The translations under genes were made by a program, and so were the position numbers. Below, piece after piece: positions 1 to 9,902 of a stretch of DNA of 64,000 nt (positions are counted from its first letter, which is position 1; each line of letters begins with the position of its first letter). Source of the stretch: Parabacteroides timonensis (GTDB lineage: Bacteria > Bacteroidota > Bacteroidia > Bacteroidales > Tannerellaceae); NCBI RefSeq assembly GCF_900128505.1, contig NZ_LT669941.1:3766728-3830727 (forward strand). Direction: 5' to 3'. The notes beneath the pieces are model-generated. The model did not search any database. It was not told the DNA's origin and worked only from the letters and a program-made list of their open reading frames with translations.

Positions 1-1758
1 AACGAATCAAAAGTAATGGCTACAGGTGCCAGCAAATATGACGGTGCGGCATACAAAATCCATGAAAACAAGAAAGACCAGTACAAGATTACCGGTATGT
101 TGACTGCCAACCATTCTTTCGATGATTTCAATATCAGCGGTAGCGTGGCGGTAGAACAGTGGGATACCAAAAGGGGATACCACAGAACCAACTCGGAGAA
201 TGGCTTGCGTGTTCCCGGTTTGTTCGATATGACAAACTCCGTTAATAAAGCAACAACCGAAGTCAGATATAATACCGACAGAAAACGCATCAACTCCATC
301 TATGCTTTTGCCAATATGGACTATAAAGGCGTTTATTTCCTGGATATAACAGGACGTAACGACTGGTCGTCTGCATTGATCTACGAAAACGGAACAGGAC
401 ACACTTCTTATTTCTACCCGTCTGTAGGAGCTTCCTGGCTTTTTGCCGAAGGTCTACGCGATGCGATACCCGAATTTATTTCTTTCGGTAAACTGAGAGC
501 TTCGTATGCTATCGTAGGTAACGACTGTGCGCCTTATCTGACAACCGGTACCGGTTATTATGCATTCGACAACACATTCGACAACCAGCTTGGCGGCGGT
601 ACTTATCCTTATTACAAATTCGACAAAGATGAATTACCGAACTTGAATTTGAAACCGGAGAAACAACACTCCATCGAAATCGGTTTGGATATGCGTTTCT
701 TTAAAAACCGCCTCGGCTTCGACTTTGCATGGTATAAGACCAATACAAAGAACCAGATCCTGGCATTGCCGATCGCATCCGAATCTGGTGTTTCAAAACG
801 TTGGATCAATGCCGGAGACATCCAGAACAAAGGTATCGAATTATTGATCACCGGTACTCCGATCGAAACGAAAGACTGGCGCTGGGATTTGTCTTTCAAC
901 CTGACACGCAACAGGAACATGATTGTTTCTTTGTTTGAAGGCGTTGAGAAATACCAGTTAGTAGGAGGTGGTACAGATACACAGGCATGGGCTACCGTTG
1001 GCGGCGCTTATGGTGACATCTACACATCCTATGCATACACACGCAACGAAAATGGTGAAAAGCTGTTGAACGCAGACGGTTCTTATCCCCGTTCAAATAA
1101 AAGTGAGAAAATCGGTTCTTTGCAGCCTAAATTCTTATGGGGAGCCAATACTTCCGTAAGCTGGAAAGGCATTACACTGAATGCGGTCATCGATGCTCGC
1201 TTCGGCGGAGACGTCTTCTCGGCAAGTTACTATTATGGTATGAATTCAGGTAACGTTAAATCTTCATTAATCGGCCGTGACACACAATACGGCGGTCTGC
1301 CTCGTACATTGAGCGACGGAAGAGTGGTTAACGACGGTGTAATTCCGGAAGGCGTATTTATACCTGGTACGGAAATCAAAGGAGTAGACGTATCCGGCAA
1401 GAGCTACCAGTATGCTTACGATCAAGGATTGGTCGATCCGTTATCTGCCTACAAATATTATGACAATGTGTACAGTTGGTCCGGAGGTATCCGTGAAGAA
1501 GGTATCCACAAATGCTCATGGGTTGCCTTACGTGAAGTTTCCGTACACTGGCAATTGCCTAAAAAATGGGTGAATAAAGCCTACATCCAGAATGCAAGTA
1601 TCGGTCTGATGGCTCGTAACTTAGGATTCCTGTATAACAGTCTACCGGACAATATCCACCCGGAAGGCTTAAATACATCTTACAGCTCTGAATATATGGA
1701 AAGCGGTGGTGCCGTATTCTCACGCAACATTGGTTTCAGTGTTAACGTTTCGTTCTAA
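1..1758 (+). CDS. SusC/RagA-type TonB-dependent outer membrane receptor, C-terminal part (5' end outside window)
   Basis: The reading frame is open from the first base, so the N-terminal signal peptide, carboxypeptidase-D-like domain and plug are missing; about 585 codons of the beta-barrel remain. What is visible is typical SusC barrel: alternating aromatic and polar strands, the stretch ITGRNDWSSAL near residue 115, LNLKPEKQHSIEIGLDMRFF near residue 215, and a terminal strand ending in Phe (GFSVNVSF) as expected for BAM substrates. A SusD gene follows after 21 bases, so this is a SusCD importer. Its substrate cannot be told from this fragment because no glycoside hydrolase adjoins it inside the window. 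Confidence 0.93.
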   Translation, partial: NESKVMATGASKYDGAAYKIHENKKDQYKITGMLTANHSFDDFNISGSVAVEQWDTKRGYHRTNSENGLRVPGLFDMTNSVNKATTEVRYNTDRKRINSIYAFANMDYKGVYFLDITGRNDWSSALIYENGTGHTSYFYPSVGASWLFAEGLRDAIPEFISFGKLRASYAIVGNDCAPYLTTGTGYYAFDNTFDNQLGGGTYPYYKFDKDELPNLNLKPEKQHSIEIGLDMRFFKNRLGFDFAWYKTNTKNQILALPIASESGVSKRWINAGDIQNKGIELLITGTPIETKDWRWDLSFNLTRNRNMIVSLFEGVEKYQLVGGGTDTQAWATVGGAYGDIYTSYAYTRNENGEKLLNADGSYPRSNKSEKIGSLQPKFLWGANTSVSWKGITLNAVIDARFGGDVFSASYYYGMNSGNVKSSLIGRDTQYGGLPRTLSDGRVVNDGVIPEGVFIPGTEIKGVDVSGKSYQYAYDQGLVDPLSAYKYYDNVYSWSGGIREEGIHKCSWVALREVSVHWQLPKKWVNKAYIQNASIGLMARNLGFLYNSLPDNIHPEGLNTSYSSEYMESGGAVFSRNIGFSVNVSF

Positions 1759-1779
1759 TCACCTTTATAATCAAGTAAA

Positions 1780-3444
1780 ATGAAAAAAATTAAATATTAT
1801 ATTCTCGGAGCGCTAGCTTCCATGGCTGCATTAAGCTCCTGTGATGCCGACTTCACTAAAATCAACAAGAACCCGGATACGGTATACGAAGTTGATCCGG
1901 AAGTATTCCTCTATCAGATTGAAAATGTAATGTGTAATGCCGGAGAGACATGGGCAGACTCGTATGCCTGCCGCTTGAGATGGATGCAGTATTGTGCCGG
2001 AATCTGGGGGTATAGCACAACCAACTTCACCGAATGCGCCGGTTTTTCGGGATCATTATACAGCAACTATGTAAACGCCGGCAAATATGCCCGTCATATC
2101 CCCTATTACGTCAAGACCCATATGCCGGAACAGGAAGCAGCTTACAGCGACTTGACCGAAGTAGCCCGTGTTCTCCTGATTACAAAAGGTATTCAAACAT
2201 CCGACGTATACGGATCTTTGGTGTACACCGACGGCTGGGGGACCCGTAACGGCAACGTGGAAATTCTTGAGCCTGCTTTCCAGACTCAGGAAGAATTGTT
2301 TACGATCTGGAACCAGGAATTGAAAGAGGCAGCCAATAAACTGTCGACATCCAGCAACCAGGTGACTTTCAAAAATTATGACCTGGCTTATAGCGGCGAC
2401 ATGAGTAAATGGGTGAAGGCAGCTAATGCCGTTCGTCTGCGTCTCGCTTTGAGATTATTAAAACAGAAACCGGAAGAAGCAAAAGCCATTGCGCAGGAGG
2501 TATTATCTTCCGGCAACATTTTCAGTAGCATCGACGATAGTTTTATCCTCTATTTCGATAACTACTGGACAACGCAAGGCGACTGGCATTCTGTGATTGA
2601 CATGGACCGCGCATCTTCTGCTTTCATGGCTTACTTACTAAAGTATAACGATCCGAGAAAACGCCTGTTTTTCCAGATCAACAATTTGACTCCGGAAAAT
2701 GTAGCCGCATTCAATGCCAAAGAGACAACGACTCCTGCGCAGGTCATCCCGACTCATTTAGGTCGCTGGACCGGTGGTAGCGTAAGTTACGACAAATGGG
2801 CAACCGACTCCTGCCGTACATCCCGTTATCTGGATGATATCGACATGCGTCCGATGAACAGACCTCAGACTCGTTTGTGGAAAGGTGCACAAGACAATGG
2901 TAGTGCCGGCGGCTGGATTCCTTTGGTAACATACGCAGACTTCTGTTTCATGGCTTCCGAATTTACACTGGAAGGCGTAGCCAACAGCAAAACTGCTCAG
3001 CAATGGTATGAAGAAGGCGTAAAAGCCTCGCTGAGACAATGGAGCAAAATTGCAGATTATTGCAAAATCAACGATTACGAAGCTGTCACAGAAGCAGAAA
3101 TCGAAGCATTCCTGAAACAGGATGGCATCGCATGGAACAGCTCCATGGCTAAAGAGCAGATCTACTGCCAGACCTGGGTAGAACATTTCAAGAATAACAG
3201 TGAATCATGGGCCATGTACAAACGTACCAATTATCCGAGCACTACATCTACACTGGTTACCTGGGAACCGATCAATGTATACGGAGAATTGCAGCAAGTA
3301 CCGCGTCGTAAAAAATTCACTATGCCTGCCGATGGCTCTGCCAACTATGCTAATCAGGTAAAACGCCTTGAAGACATGCAGAAAGCATCGAACTTCGGTC
3401 GTTTGGACAGCGAATTTGGTCGTATATGGTGGGATAAAGAATAA
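1780..3444 (+). CDS. SusD/RagB-family surface glycan- or nutrient-binding lipoprotein
   Basis: The 554-residue protein is the lipoprotein partner of the preceding SusC. A lipobox (LSSC, Cys21) ends the signal peptide, so the mature protein is lipidated and probably displayed on the cell surface. Length and the alpha-helical TPR-like pattern fit the SusD family. The sequence is closer to the SusD-like 2 branch (QYCAGIWGYSTTNF near residue 70; FMASEFTLEGVANSKTAQ near 390) than to the SusD at 12.6 kb, so the two pairs probably carry different cargo. It starts 21 bases after the SusC stop, so the two are cotranscribed, and a strong hairpin terminator follows at 3481. Confidence 0.92.
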   Translation: MKKIKYYILGALASMAALSSCDADFTKINKNPDTVYEVDPEVFLYQIENVMCNAGETWADSYACRLRWMQYCAGIWGYSTTNFTECAGFSGSLYSNYVNAGKYARHIPYYVKTHMPEQEAAYSDLTEVARVLLITKGIQTSDVYGSLVYTDGWGTRNGNVEILEPAFQTQEELFTIWNQELKEAANKLSTSSNQVTFKNYDLAYSGDMSKWVKAANAVRLRLALRLLKQKPEEAKAIAQEVLSSGNIFSSIDDSFILYFDNYWTTQGDWHSVIDMDRASSAFMAYLLKYNDPRKRLFFQINNLTPENVAAFNAKETTTPAQVIPTHLGRWTGGSVSYDKWATDSCRTSRYLDDIDMRPMNRPQTRLWKGAQDNGSAGGWIPLVTYADFCFMASEFTLEGVANSKTAQQWYEEGVKASLRQWSKIADYCKINDYEAVTEAEIEAFLKQDGIAWNSSMAKEQIYCQTWVEHFKNNSESWAMYKRTNYPSTTSTLVTWEPINVYGELQQVPRRKKFTMPADGSANYANQVKRLEDMQKASNFGRLDSEFGRIWWDKE

Positions 3445-3480
3445 ACCCAGAACTAAATTTTCAACATAATTTTTGATGGT

Positions 3481-3510
3481 GAAGGGTGACCGGGATGGTC
3501 ACCCTTCTTT
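3481..3510 (+). terminator. Rho-independent terminator after the first SusCD pair
   Basis: A perfect 11-bp stem (GAAGGGTGACC / GGTCACCCTTC) with a five-base loop is followed by a short T-run (TTTAT). It lies 36 bases after the SusD stop and separates the importer from the glyS transcription unit. Confidence 0.85.
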
Positions 3511-3598
3511 ATATGTATTAACTAATAAGCCGCTGAAAATGCTATAACTTACAGAAAAAATCATTTACTTTGCAGGTTGATAATAATTACATATACTT

Positions 3599-5143
3599 AT
3601 GGCACAAGAAGATGTTTTCAAGAAATTAGTTTCACACTGTAAAGAATATGGATTTGTATTTCCTTCTTCGGAAATATATGATGGTTTAGGTGCAGTGTAT
3701 GATTACGGACAGTATGGCGTAGAGCTGAAAAACAATATAAAGAAATACTGGTGGGATAGCATGACCCTACTTCACGAAAATGTAGTAGGCATCGACTCCG
3801 CTATTTTTATGCACCCGACTATCTGGAAAGCATCCGGCCATGTGGACGCATTCAACGACCCTTTGATCGACAATAAAGATTCAAAAAAACGCTACCGCGC
3901 AGATGTCCTGATCGAAGATCACCTGGCTAAGATCGACGAAAAGATACAGAAAGAAGTAGATAAGGCAGCTAAAAAATTCGGTGAAGCATTCGATGAAGTT
4001 CAATTCCGTGCCACCAACGGCCGTGTATTGGAAAATCAGGCTAAACGCGACGAGATACATACCCGTTTCGCAAAAGCATTGAACGATTCTAACTTCGAAG
4101 AACTCCGTCAGATCATCATCGATTGCGAAATAGCCTGTCCGATTTCAGGAACACGTAACTGGACGGAAGTACGCCAGTTCAACCTGATGTTCTCTACGGA
4201 AATGGGCTCTACAGCCGATGGTGCTTCTAAAATATACCTGCGTCCCGAAACAGCACAGGGAATTTTCGTAAACTTCCTGAATGTACAGAAAACAGGCCGT
4301 ATGAAAATACCTTTCGGTATCGCTCAGATCGGTAAAGCATTCCGTAACGAAATCGTTGCCCGTCAGTTCATTTTCCGTATGCGTGAATTCGAACAGATGG
4401 AAATGCAGTTCTTTGTTCGTCCGGGCGAAGAAATGGAATGGTTCAAGATGTGGAAAAAGACTCGTCTAAACTGGCACAAGGCCATGGGATTAGGTGAAAA
4501 GAAATATCGTTACCACGATCACGAGAAACTGGCCCACTATGCCAATGCAGCAACAGATATCGAATTCGAAATGCCATTCGGTTTTAAAGAAGTGGAAGGT
4601 ATCCATAGCCGTACAGACTTCGACCTGAGCCAACACGAAAAATTCTCCGGTAAGAAAATGCAATACTTCGATCCGGAACTAAATAAAAGCTATACTCCGT
4701 ATGTTATCGAGACATCTATCGGTGTTGACCGTGTATTCCTGAGCGTTATGGCCGGTTCATATTGCGAAGAGACACTTGAAAACGGCGAAACCCGTGTGGT
4801 ATTGAGATTACCGGCAGCCCTGGCTCCTATCAAACTGGCCGTATTGCCACTGGTAAAGAAAGACGGTCTTCCTGAAAAGGCAGAAGAAATTATCAACATG
4901 CTGAAATTCGATTTCCGTTGCCAGTATGATGAAAAAGATTCTATCGGTAAACGTTACCGCCGTCAGGATGCTATTGGAACCCCGTACTGTATTACAGTTG
5001 ACCATGATACTTTGAAGGATAATTGCGTAACGATCCGTTTCCGCGACACAATGGAACAGGAACGTGTAAGCATCGACAAGTTGCACGACATTATCTCTGA
5101 AAAGGTAAGTATGAAGACGTTATTAAAAAAGATAATTGAATAA
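3599..5143 (+). CDS. glyS: Glycine--tRNA ligase (single-chain, dimeric class II type)
   Basis: This enzyme charges tRNA-Gly with glycine in the cytoplasm. The 514-residue chain is the one-subunit GlyRS of eukaryotic/archaeal type, usual in Bacteroidetes, not the alpha2-beta2 form. Class II motifs are visible: the flipping-loop region GKAFRNEIVARQ with FRMREFEQMEMQFF (motif 2), and ETSIGVDRVFLSVM (motif 3). An anticodon-binding domain follows (APIKLAVLPLVKK to the C-terminus). Bacteroidetes-type promoters are hard to place here; the best -7 candidate (TTACTTTG) differs at one base from consensus. The lipoprotein FKBP gene starts 4 bases after the stop, so the two are cotranscribed. Confidence 0.97.
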   Translation: MAQEDVFKKLVSHCKEYGFVFPSSEIYDGLGAVYDYGQYGVELKNNIKKYWWDSMTLLHENVVGIDSAIFMHPTIWKASGHVDAFNDPLIDNKDSKKRYRADVLIEDHLAKIDEKIQKEVDKAAKKFGEAFDEVQFRATNGRVLENQAKRDEIHTRFAKALNDSNFEELRQIIIDCEIACPISGTRNWTEVRQFNLMFSTEMGSTADGASKIYLRPETAQGIFVNFLNVQKTGRMKIPFGIAQIGKAFRNEIVARQFIFRMREFEQMEMQFFVRPGEEMEWFKMWKKTRLNWHKAMGLGEKKYRYHDHEKLAHYANAATDIEFEMPFGFKEVEGIHSRTDFDLSQHEKFSGKKMQYFDPELNKSYTPYVIETSIGVDRVFLSVMAGSYCEETLENGETRVVLRLPAALAPIKLAVLPLVKKDGLPEKAEEIINMLKFDFRCQYDEKDSIGKRYRRQDAIGTPYCITVDHDTLKDNCVTIRFRDTMEQERVSIDKLHDIISEKVSMKTLLKKIIE

Positions 5144-5147
5144 GTAC

Positions 5148-5747
5148 ATGAAGAAGTACCTGCAAATCGCGTTGATGATTTTTTGTATATCGACCGTTTT
5201 TACCTCCTGTAAAGACGACGATAATAATGATGATGCACTTGTCGAGGCATATAAGTTGGAAAACGAACAAGCTTTCCAGGCAAAAGCCAATGATCCGGAT
5301 TACATACAAGTACAAATAACTGGTAGTGGAGACGGTTTTGTTTATGCTAAAAAGCTGAAAAATGGCGATGGTCCGGCAATCTACTTTAATAGCCGCGTTA
5401 CTGTTTATTACAGAGGTTGGCTGGCCAACAGCACCTCCGATGATTATTTCGATAAATGCGAGTTTGAAGATGGGTCACCTGCTAAATTTGCAGTAAGTTC
5501 CTATTCGGCAAACTACAATCAATATAGCAATCCTAGCGGCTATTCTGCACCGATAACAGGCTGGACAATTGCTTTGCAAAACATGGTTGTAGGTGATAAA
5601 TGGGAAGTATGGATTCCTTATGGATTAGCTTACGGAACAAGCGACCGGAAAGACAATGCCGGAAATGTTACAATTCCTGCATACTCTACTTTAGTTTTTG
5701 AAATTGAAGTAATGGAACGGACTGCTGAAGTGGCAGGCACTACTTAA
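5148..5747 (+). CDS. FKBP-type peptidyl-prolyl cis-trans isomerase, lipoprotein
   Basis: The protein is predicted to catalyse proline isomerisation in the periplasm or on the outer membrane. I chose the ATG at 5148 (199 residues) because it gives a clean signal peptide with lipobox FTSC (Cys21); an upstream in-frame TTG inside glyS adds only four residues. The FKBP fold is recognisable from VTVYYRGWLANS, the ITGWTIALQNMVVGDKWEVW segment and the terminal strand LVFEIEVM. An acidic spacer (CKDDDNNDDA) follows the lipidated Cys. The gene is translationally adjacent to glyS, and a strong bidirectional terminator follows. The functional link between GlyRS and the isomerase is unknown. Confidence 0.9.
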   Translation: MKKYLQIALMIFCISTVFTSCKDDDNNDDALVEAYKLENEQAFQAKANDPDYIQVQITGSGDGFVYAKKLKNGDGPAIYFNSRVTVYYRGWLANSTSDDYFDKCEFEDGSPAKFAVSSYSANYNQYSNPSGYSAPITGWTIALQNMVVGDKWEVWIPYGLAYGTSDRKDNAGNVTIPAYSTLVFEIEVMERTAEVAGTT

Positions 5748-5763
5748 TCGTTCTTATACAATA

Positions 5764-5813
5764 AAAAGGAGTTGTGTCAAAAGTCTGCAATAGTTTTTGA
5801 CACATCTCCTTTT
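5764..5813. terminator. Strong bidirectional terminator hairpin
   Basis: A stem of about 18 bp with one T-T mismatch pairs AAAAGGAGTTGTGTCAAAA with its downstream complement and ends in T-rich flanks on both strands. It closes the glyS-FKBP unit 16 bases after the FKBP stop and insulates the regulator gene that follows. Confidence 0.88.
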
Positions 5814-5873
5814 ACCTCTTATGATCAGAAACTGAGTAACCTTTTTAATACACAACACCTTAAAGCTATCTTT

Positions 5874-8800
5874 ATGAGAAGAGTCCACTATATATACTTG
5901 CTGATGTTTTTCTGTCTGCTACAGCTCGATGCAGCGAACAGAAAGCCATTCAACTATTACTTTTCGCATATTTCAAGTAAAGATGGCCTATCGGAAAGCC
6001 AGGTAAAAGTTATATTGCAGGATAGTTATGGCTTTATGTGGTTTGGGACCAAAAACGGATTGAACCGTTATGACGGCACTTCCATCCAAACAATCAACTG
6101 TGATGACTATATTGCCGGCAAAGGAGACCACAACATTTCTGCTCTTTTCGAAGATGAAAATAAAAAACTTTGGGTAGGTACCGATAGAGGTGTTTATATC
6201 TATGATCCAATATACGATCTGTTCACTTTCATAGACTTAAAAACAGAAAATGGAGAACAGATGGGAAACTGGGTTGCTAAAATAATCTCCGATCATTCAG
6301 GAAACATCTGGGTACTTATTCCCGATCAGGGAGTTTTCCGTTATAAAGACAATAAGTTATACTACTACGCAATTACCAATAAAGATAATATTAAACGAGA
6401 AAGTCCCAGCGCAATCTGTGTCAGAGAAAATGGAGAAGTATGGATCGGCACAGTGGGCGTAGGCCTTTTCCGCTATGATCCAAAAACAGATTCATTCGCT
6501 CAATATCATACCGACAAGGATAATAACACGCTGATGAATCAATATATCTTCGCCATGTGTGAGTATGGTGACTGGATCGCCCTGGCCATTCATGACGGCG
6601 AATTAAAGAAATACAACCCTGAGACGAATGTCTTGCAAACAGTAAAAGCCCCAGGGGTACATTATACCGTATTACGCGATGTCGCTTGCTTCGACCAGAA
6701 AAAACTTTGGGTCTGCTCTCATGCCGGCCTGTTTATCATAGACGAGAGTCATGAGAAAGTGACTCATCTGCAGGAAGACCTGATGCACTCGTATAGTTTA
6801 TCCGACAATATTATTTTCTGTATCCATAAAGACCGGGAAGAAGGCATCTGGCTTGGAACTAAATTCGGAGGTGTCAACTATTTACCGAACCATCAACTTT
6901 TATTCGAAAAATATGTTCCGTCAAGTTCCGAAAGCTCCCTAAACACCCGACGGATCCGGGAAATCGTAGAAGCTCCGGACGGAAAGATCTGGATCGGTAC
7001 GGAAGATAACGGTATTAATATACTGGATCCGGAAACCGGAGAAGTTAAGCAACTGCAATATCCGGCAGCCGAACGAAAGAACCACCTGATGACCCATTCC
7101 ATGACCACACACAACAATCAGCTGTATTGTGGCCTGTTCAAACAGGGCTTTGACATCATCGACTTATCCACACAATCGATAAAGCATTACAGTCCCAAAA
7201 GCCTGAACATCGATGAAGAAAGCGTTTATGCTCTTTTAGTCGACAGTAAAGGGCAAACCTGGCTGGGAAACGGATGGGGATTATACCTAGCAAAGCCCGG
7301 CACGCTGGATTTCAAGAAAATCAACGAAGTTGGCCTCGACTGGATCTTTCACATCATGGAAGACAGCAAGGGCCGGATATGGATCGCTACCATGGGGAGC
7401 GGAATATGGAAATTTACTCCGAATGACCATTCTTTTAAAAAGTACAATCATGAACCGAAAGATCCGACCAGCTTGAGCTCAAACTCCGTTAGTTCCTCCA
7501 TGGAAGACAGTAAAGGACAGATATGGCTCTCTACCGACCGGGGTGGTATCTGCCGATATAACGAAAAGGAGGATAACTTCACTACATTCTCCAAAGAACA
7601 AGGCTTACCGGATGATGTAGCTTATAAGATACTGGAAGATAAAAATCATAATTTATGGTTTGGAACAAACCAGGGACTTGTCAAATTTAATCCGGGAACC
7701 AGAGAAGTTCGTGTATTCACAACCCAAGACGGGCTGATTGGAAATCAATTCCATTACAATTCAGGATTTAAAGCAAGAGACGGAAAATTTTATTTCGGAA
7801 CAATAGACGGATTGATCGCATTCAATCCGGACGACGATCGGCAAAAAGATTCAGTTACTCCGGTATATATCACTAAATTTAGTATCTACAACAAAGAAGT
7901 GACGGTTCACACTCCCAATTCGCCGTTAAATAGAAGCATAGTGCATACCGACAGAATCGTATTGCCTTACAATCAGTCGAATATCAGTTTTGATGTAGCA
8001 ATACCCTCTTATTCGTCCATACGCAATAAAGAGTGCCTTTACAAAATGGAACCACTCGACCATACCTGGATAAAAGCCAATAGCAATCAGAACATATCCT
8101 ATGCCCAACTACCTCCCGGAAATTATACATTCCAGGTAAAAGCGACGCAAGGAGAAAAAGCCGAGAACTCACCGACAACATCTCTTCTCATTACGATTCT
8201 TCCTCCTTGGTGGTTATCATTCTGGGCCTATCTGGTTTATACCATACTGGTACTCTGCCTGTTATACGGGTGGTTCCGCTGGTATAAACGGCGTAAGGAA
8301 CAACAGATGGAAGAAAAGCAAAAACTCTTTGAGATTGCTAAAGAAAAAGAGCTCTACGAAGCAAAAGTGGAATTCTTTACAGAAATCGCCCACGAGGTAC
8401 GTACCCCTTTAACTCTGATCAATAGTCCATTGGAGACAATTCTGGAAATGGATATTCAGGATAGCAAAATCAAACGTAATCTGAATGTAATTGCCCAAAA
8501 CACGAAACGACTGCTCGAACTGGCAAGCCAATTACTGGACTTCCGGAAAATCGATGCCAATAAATTTAAAATGGATTTCATTTGGGTAAATGTCGGTACC
8601 TTACTCAAAGATACGATCCTGCGCTTCGAACCGACTATGGTACAGCAGAAAAAAGAACTGTCTATCGCTATCCCCGATAAAGAGGTCATTGCCGCCATCG
8701 ACCAAGAGGCCGTTACCAAAATATTGAGTAACCTGCTAAATAATGCTCTTAAATATTCAGCTCATAAAATCAAGGTCGAGTTACAACAGGCAGAAACCAC

Positions 8801-9866
8801 CTTCAGCATCCGTATCACCAATGATGGGGGCCGGATACCAGCCGAACTCAGTCAGCAAATATTTGAACCATTCTATCAGATCAATAAAAAAGAAAAAACA
8901 TCTACCGGAACCGGTATCGGTTTACCGTTAGCCCGCTCACTGGCTATGCTCCATTCCGGTAATCTCTCGTTAGATACGGAAGCAACCGACAATTCATTTG
9001 TATTGATTCTGCCTCTTACCCAGGAAAAAATCAGACAACAGGAGAGTTCCGCTCTTCAGGAAGAGTTCATTTTTTCTGAAGAGAATACTAATATTCATAT
9101 TGAAGGCCGGAATTATACCCTTTTGCTTGTAGAAGATAATGATACCATGCGTTCATTTCTTGCTGAAAAATTACAAGAGTTTTTTATTACCGAAACTGCT
9201 CCGAATGGGAAAGTGGCCTTGGAGATCCTGAGTGAACATTCTGTTGATATTGTAGTTAGTGATATCATGATGCCTGTCATGAACGGTCTCGAACTATGTA
9301 AAGAAATGAAAGCGAACATCGAGCTCTGTCATATTCCGGTTATTTTCCTGACGGCTAAGAATGATCTCGACAGTAAGATCAACGGTCTGCGTCTGGGAGC
9401 CGAAGCTTACGTAGAAAAACCTTTCTCATTCAATTATCTGGCAACACAGATTTCTTCATTGCTGAACAACCGGCAGAAAGAACGTGAGGCGTTTTCTAAA
9501 CGCCCGTTCTTCCCTGTCAATAATATGCAAATGAATAAAGCGGACAAGGAGTTCATGGATCGTATCATCGCTATTATCCACGAAAACATCACCGATGAGA
9601 ACTTTGGTGTAGAAAAGCTGGCAGAAATACTTTCTTTAAGTCGTTCCAGCTTACTACGTAAAATAAAAGTCTTATCCGGACTTTCACCGAATGACTTTAT
9701 CCGCCTCATACGTCTGAAAAAAGCAGCTGAGTTGATACTCGACGGCCAACATCGGATCGGGGAGATCTGTTATCTGGTCGGTATCAACTCACCTTCTTAT
9801 TTTAGTAAGATATTTCAGAAACAATTCGGTGTAACTCCCAAAGATTTTGAGAAACAAAATAGCTAA
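5874..9866 (+). CDS. Hybrid two-component system sensor-regulator (HTCS)
   Basis: This one-polypeptide regulator senses a glycan fragment in the periplasm and activates a polysaccharide utilisation locus. The ATG at 5874 (1330 residues) gives a signal peptide; a TTG 34 codons upstream would start inside the terminator. Order: periplasmic beta-propeller repeats (Reg_prop; for example DSYGFMWFGTKNGLNRYDG), a Y_Y_Y domain, one membrane helix near 778-800, a HisKA domain with phospho-acceptor His840 (FFTEIAHEVRTPL), an ATPase N-box near 954 (NLLNNALKYS), a receiver with Asp1130 (VVSDIMMPVMNG), and an AraC-type HTH from about 1222. It converges on the mannosidase operon, leaving 36 bases between stops, so that operon is the likeliest target. 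The first SusCD pair is an alternative. Confidence 0.95.
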   Translation: MRRVHYIYLLMFFCLLQLDAANRKPFNYYFSHISSKDGLSESQVKVILQDSYGFMWFGTKNGLNRYDGTSIQTINCDDYIAGKGDHNISALFEDENKKLWVGTDRGVYIYDPIYDLFTFIDLKTENGEQMGNWVAKIISDHSGNIWVLIPDQGVFRYKDNKLYYYAITNKDNIKRESPSAICVRENGEVWIGTVGVGLFRYDPKTDSFAQYHTDKDNNTLMNQYIFAMCEYGDWIALAIHDGELKKYNPETNVLQTVKAPGVHYTVLRDVACFDQKKLWVCSHAGLFIIDESHEKVTHLQEDLMHSYSLSDNIIFCIHKDREEGIWLGTKFGGVNYLPNHQLLFEKYVPSSSESSLNTRRIREIVEAPDGKIWIGTEDNGINILDPETGEVKQLQYPAAERKNHLMTHSMTTHNNQLYCGLFKQGFDIIDLSTQSIKHYSPKSLNIDEESVYALLVDSKGQTWLGNGWGLYLAKPGTLDFKKINEVGLDWIFHIMEDSKGRIWIATMGSGIWKFTPNDHSFKKYNHEPKDPTSLSSNSVSSSMEDSKGQIWLSTDRGGICRYNEKEDNFTTFSKEQGLPDDVAYKILEDKNHNLWFGTNQGLVKFNPGTREVRVFTTQDGLIGNQFHYNSGFKARDGKFYFGTIDGLIAFNPDDDRQKDSVTPVYITKFSIYNKEVTVHTPNSPLNRSIVHTDRIVLPYNQSNISFDVAIPSYSSIRNKECLYKMEPLDHTWIKANSNQNISYAQLPPGNYTFQVKATQGEKAENSPTTSLLITILPPWWLSFWAYLVYTILVLCLLYGWFRWYKRRKEQQMEEKQKLFEIAKEKELYEAKVEFFTEIAHEVRTPLTLINSPLETILEMDIQDSKIKRNLNVIAQNTKRLLELASQLLDFRKIDANKFKMDFIWVNVGTLLKDTILRFEPTMVQQKKELSIAIPDKEVIAAIDQEAVTKILSNLLNNALKYSAHKIKVELQQAETTFSIRITNDGGRIPAELSQQIFEPFYQINKKEKTSTGTGIGLPLARSLAMLHSGNLSLDTEATDNSFVLILPLTQEKIRQQESSALQEEFIFSEENTNIHIEGRNYTLLLVEDNDTMRSFLAEKLQEFFITETAPNGKVALEILSEHSVDIVVSDIMMPVMNGLELCKEMKANIELCHIPVIFLTAKNDLDSKINGLRLGAEAYVEKPFSFNYLATQISSLLNNRQKEREAFSKRPFFPVNNMQMNKADKEFMDRIIAIIHENITDENFGVEKLAEILSLSRSSLLRKIKVLSGLSPNDFIRLIRLKKAAELILDGQHRIGEICYLVGINSPSYFSKIFQKQFGVTPKDFEKQNS

Positions 9867-9902
9867 ACAGAGCTTACTACATATACTTATACGAATCTAT
9901 TA

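Noticed and set aside
5772..5873. TTG-started extension of the hybrid two-component sensor
   Set aside because: It begins inside the terminator stem and would place 34 residues before a good signal peptide.
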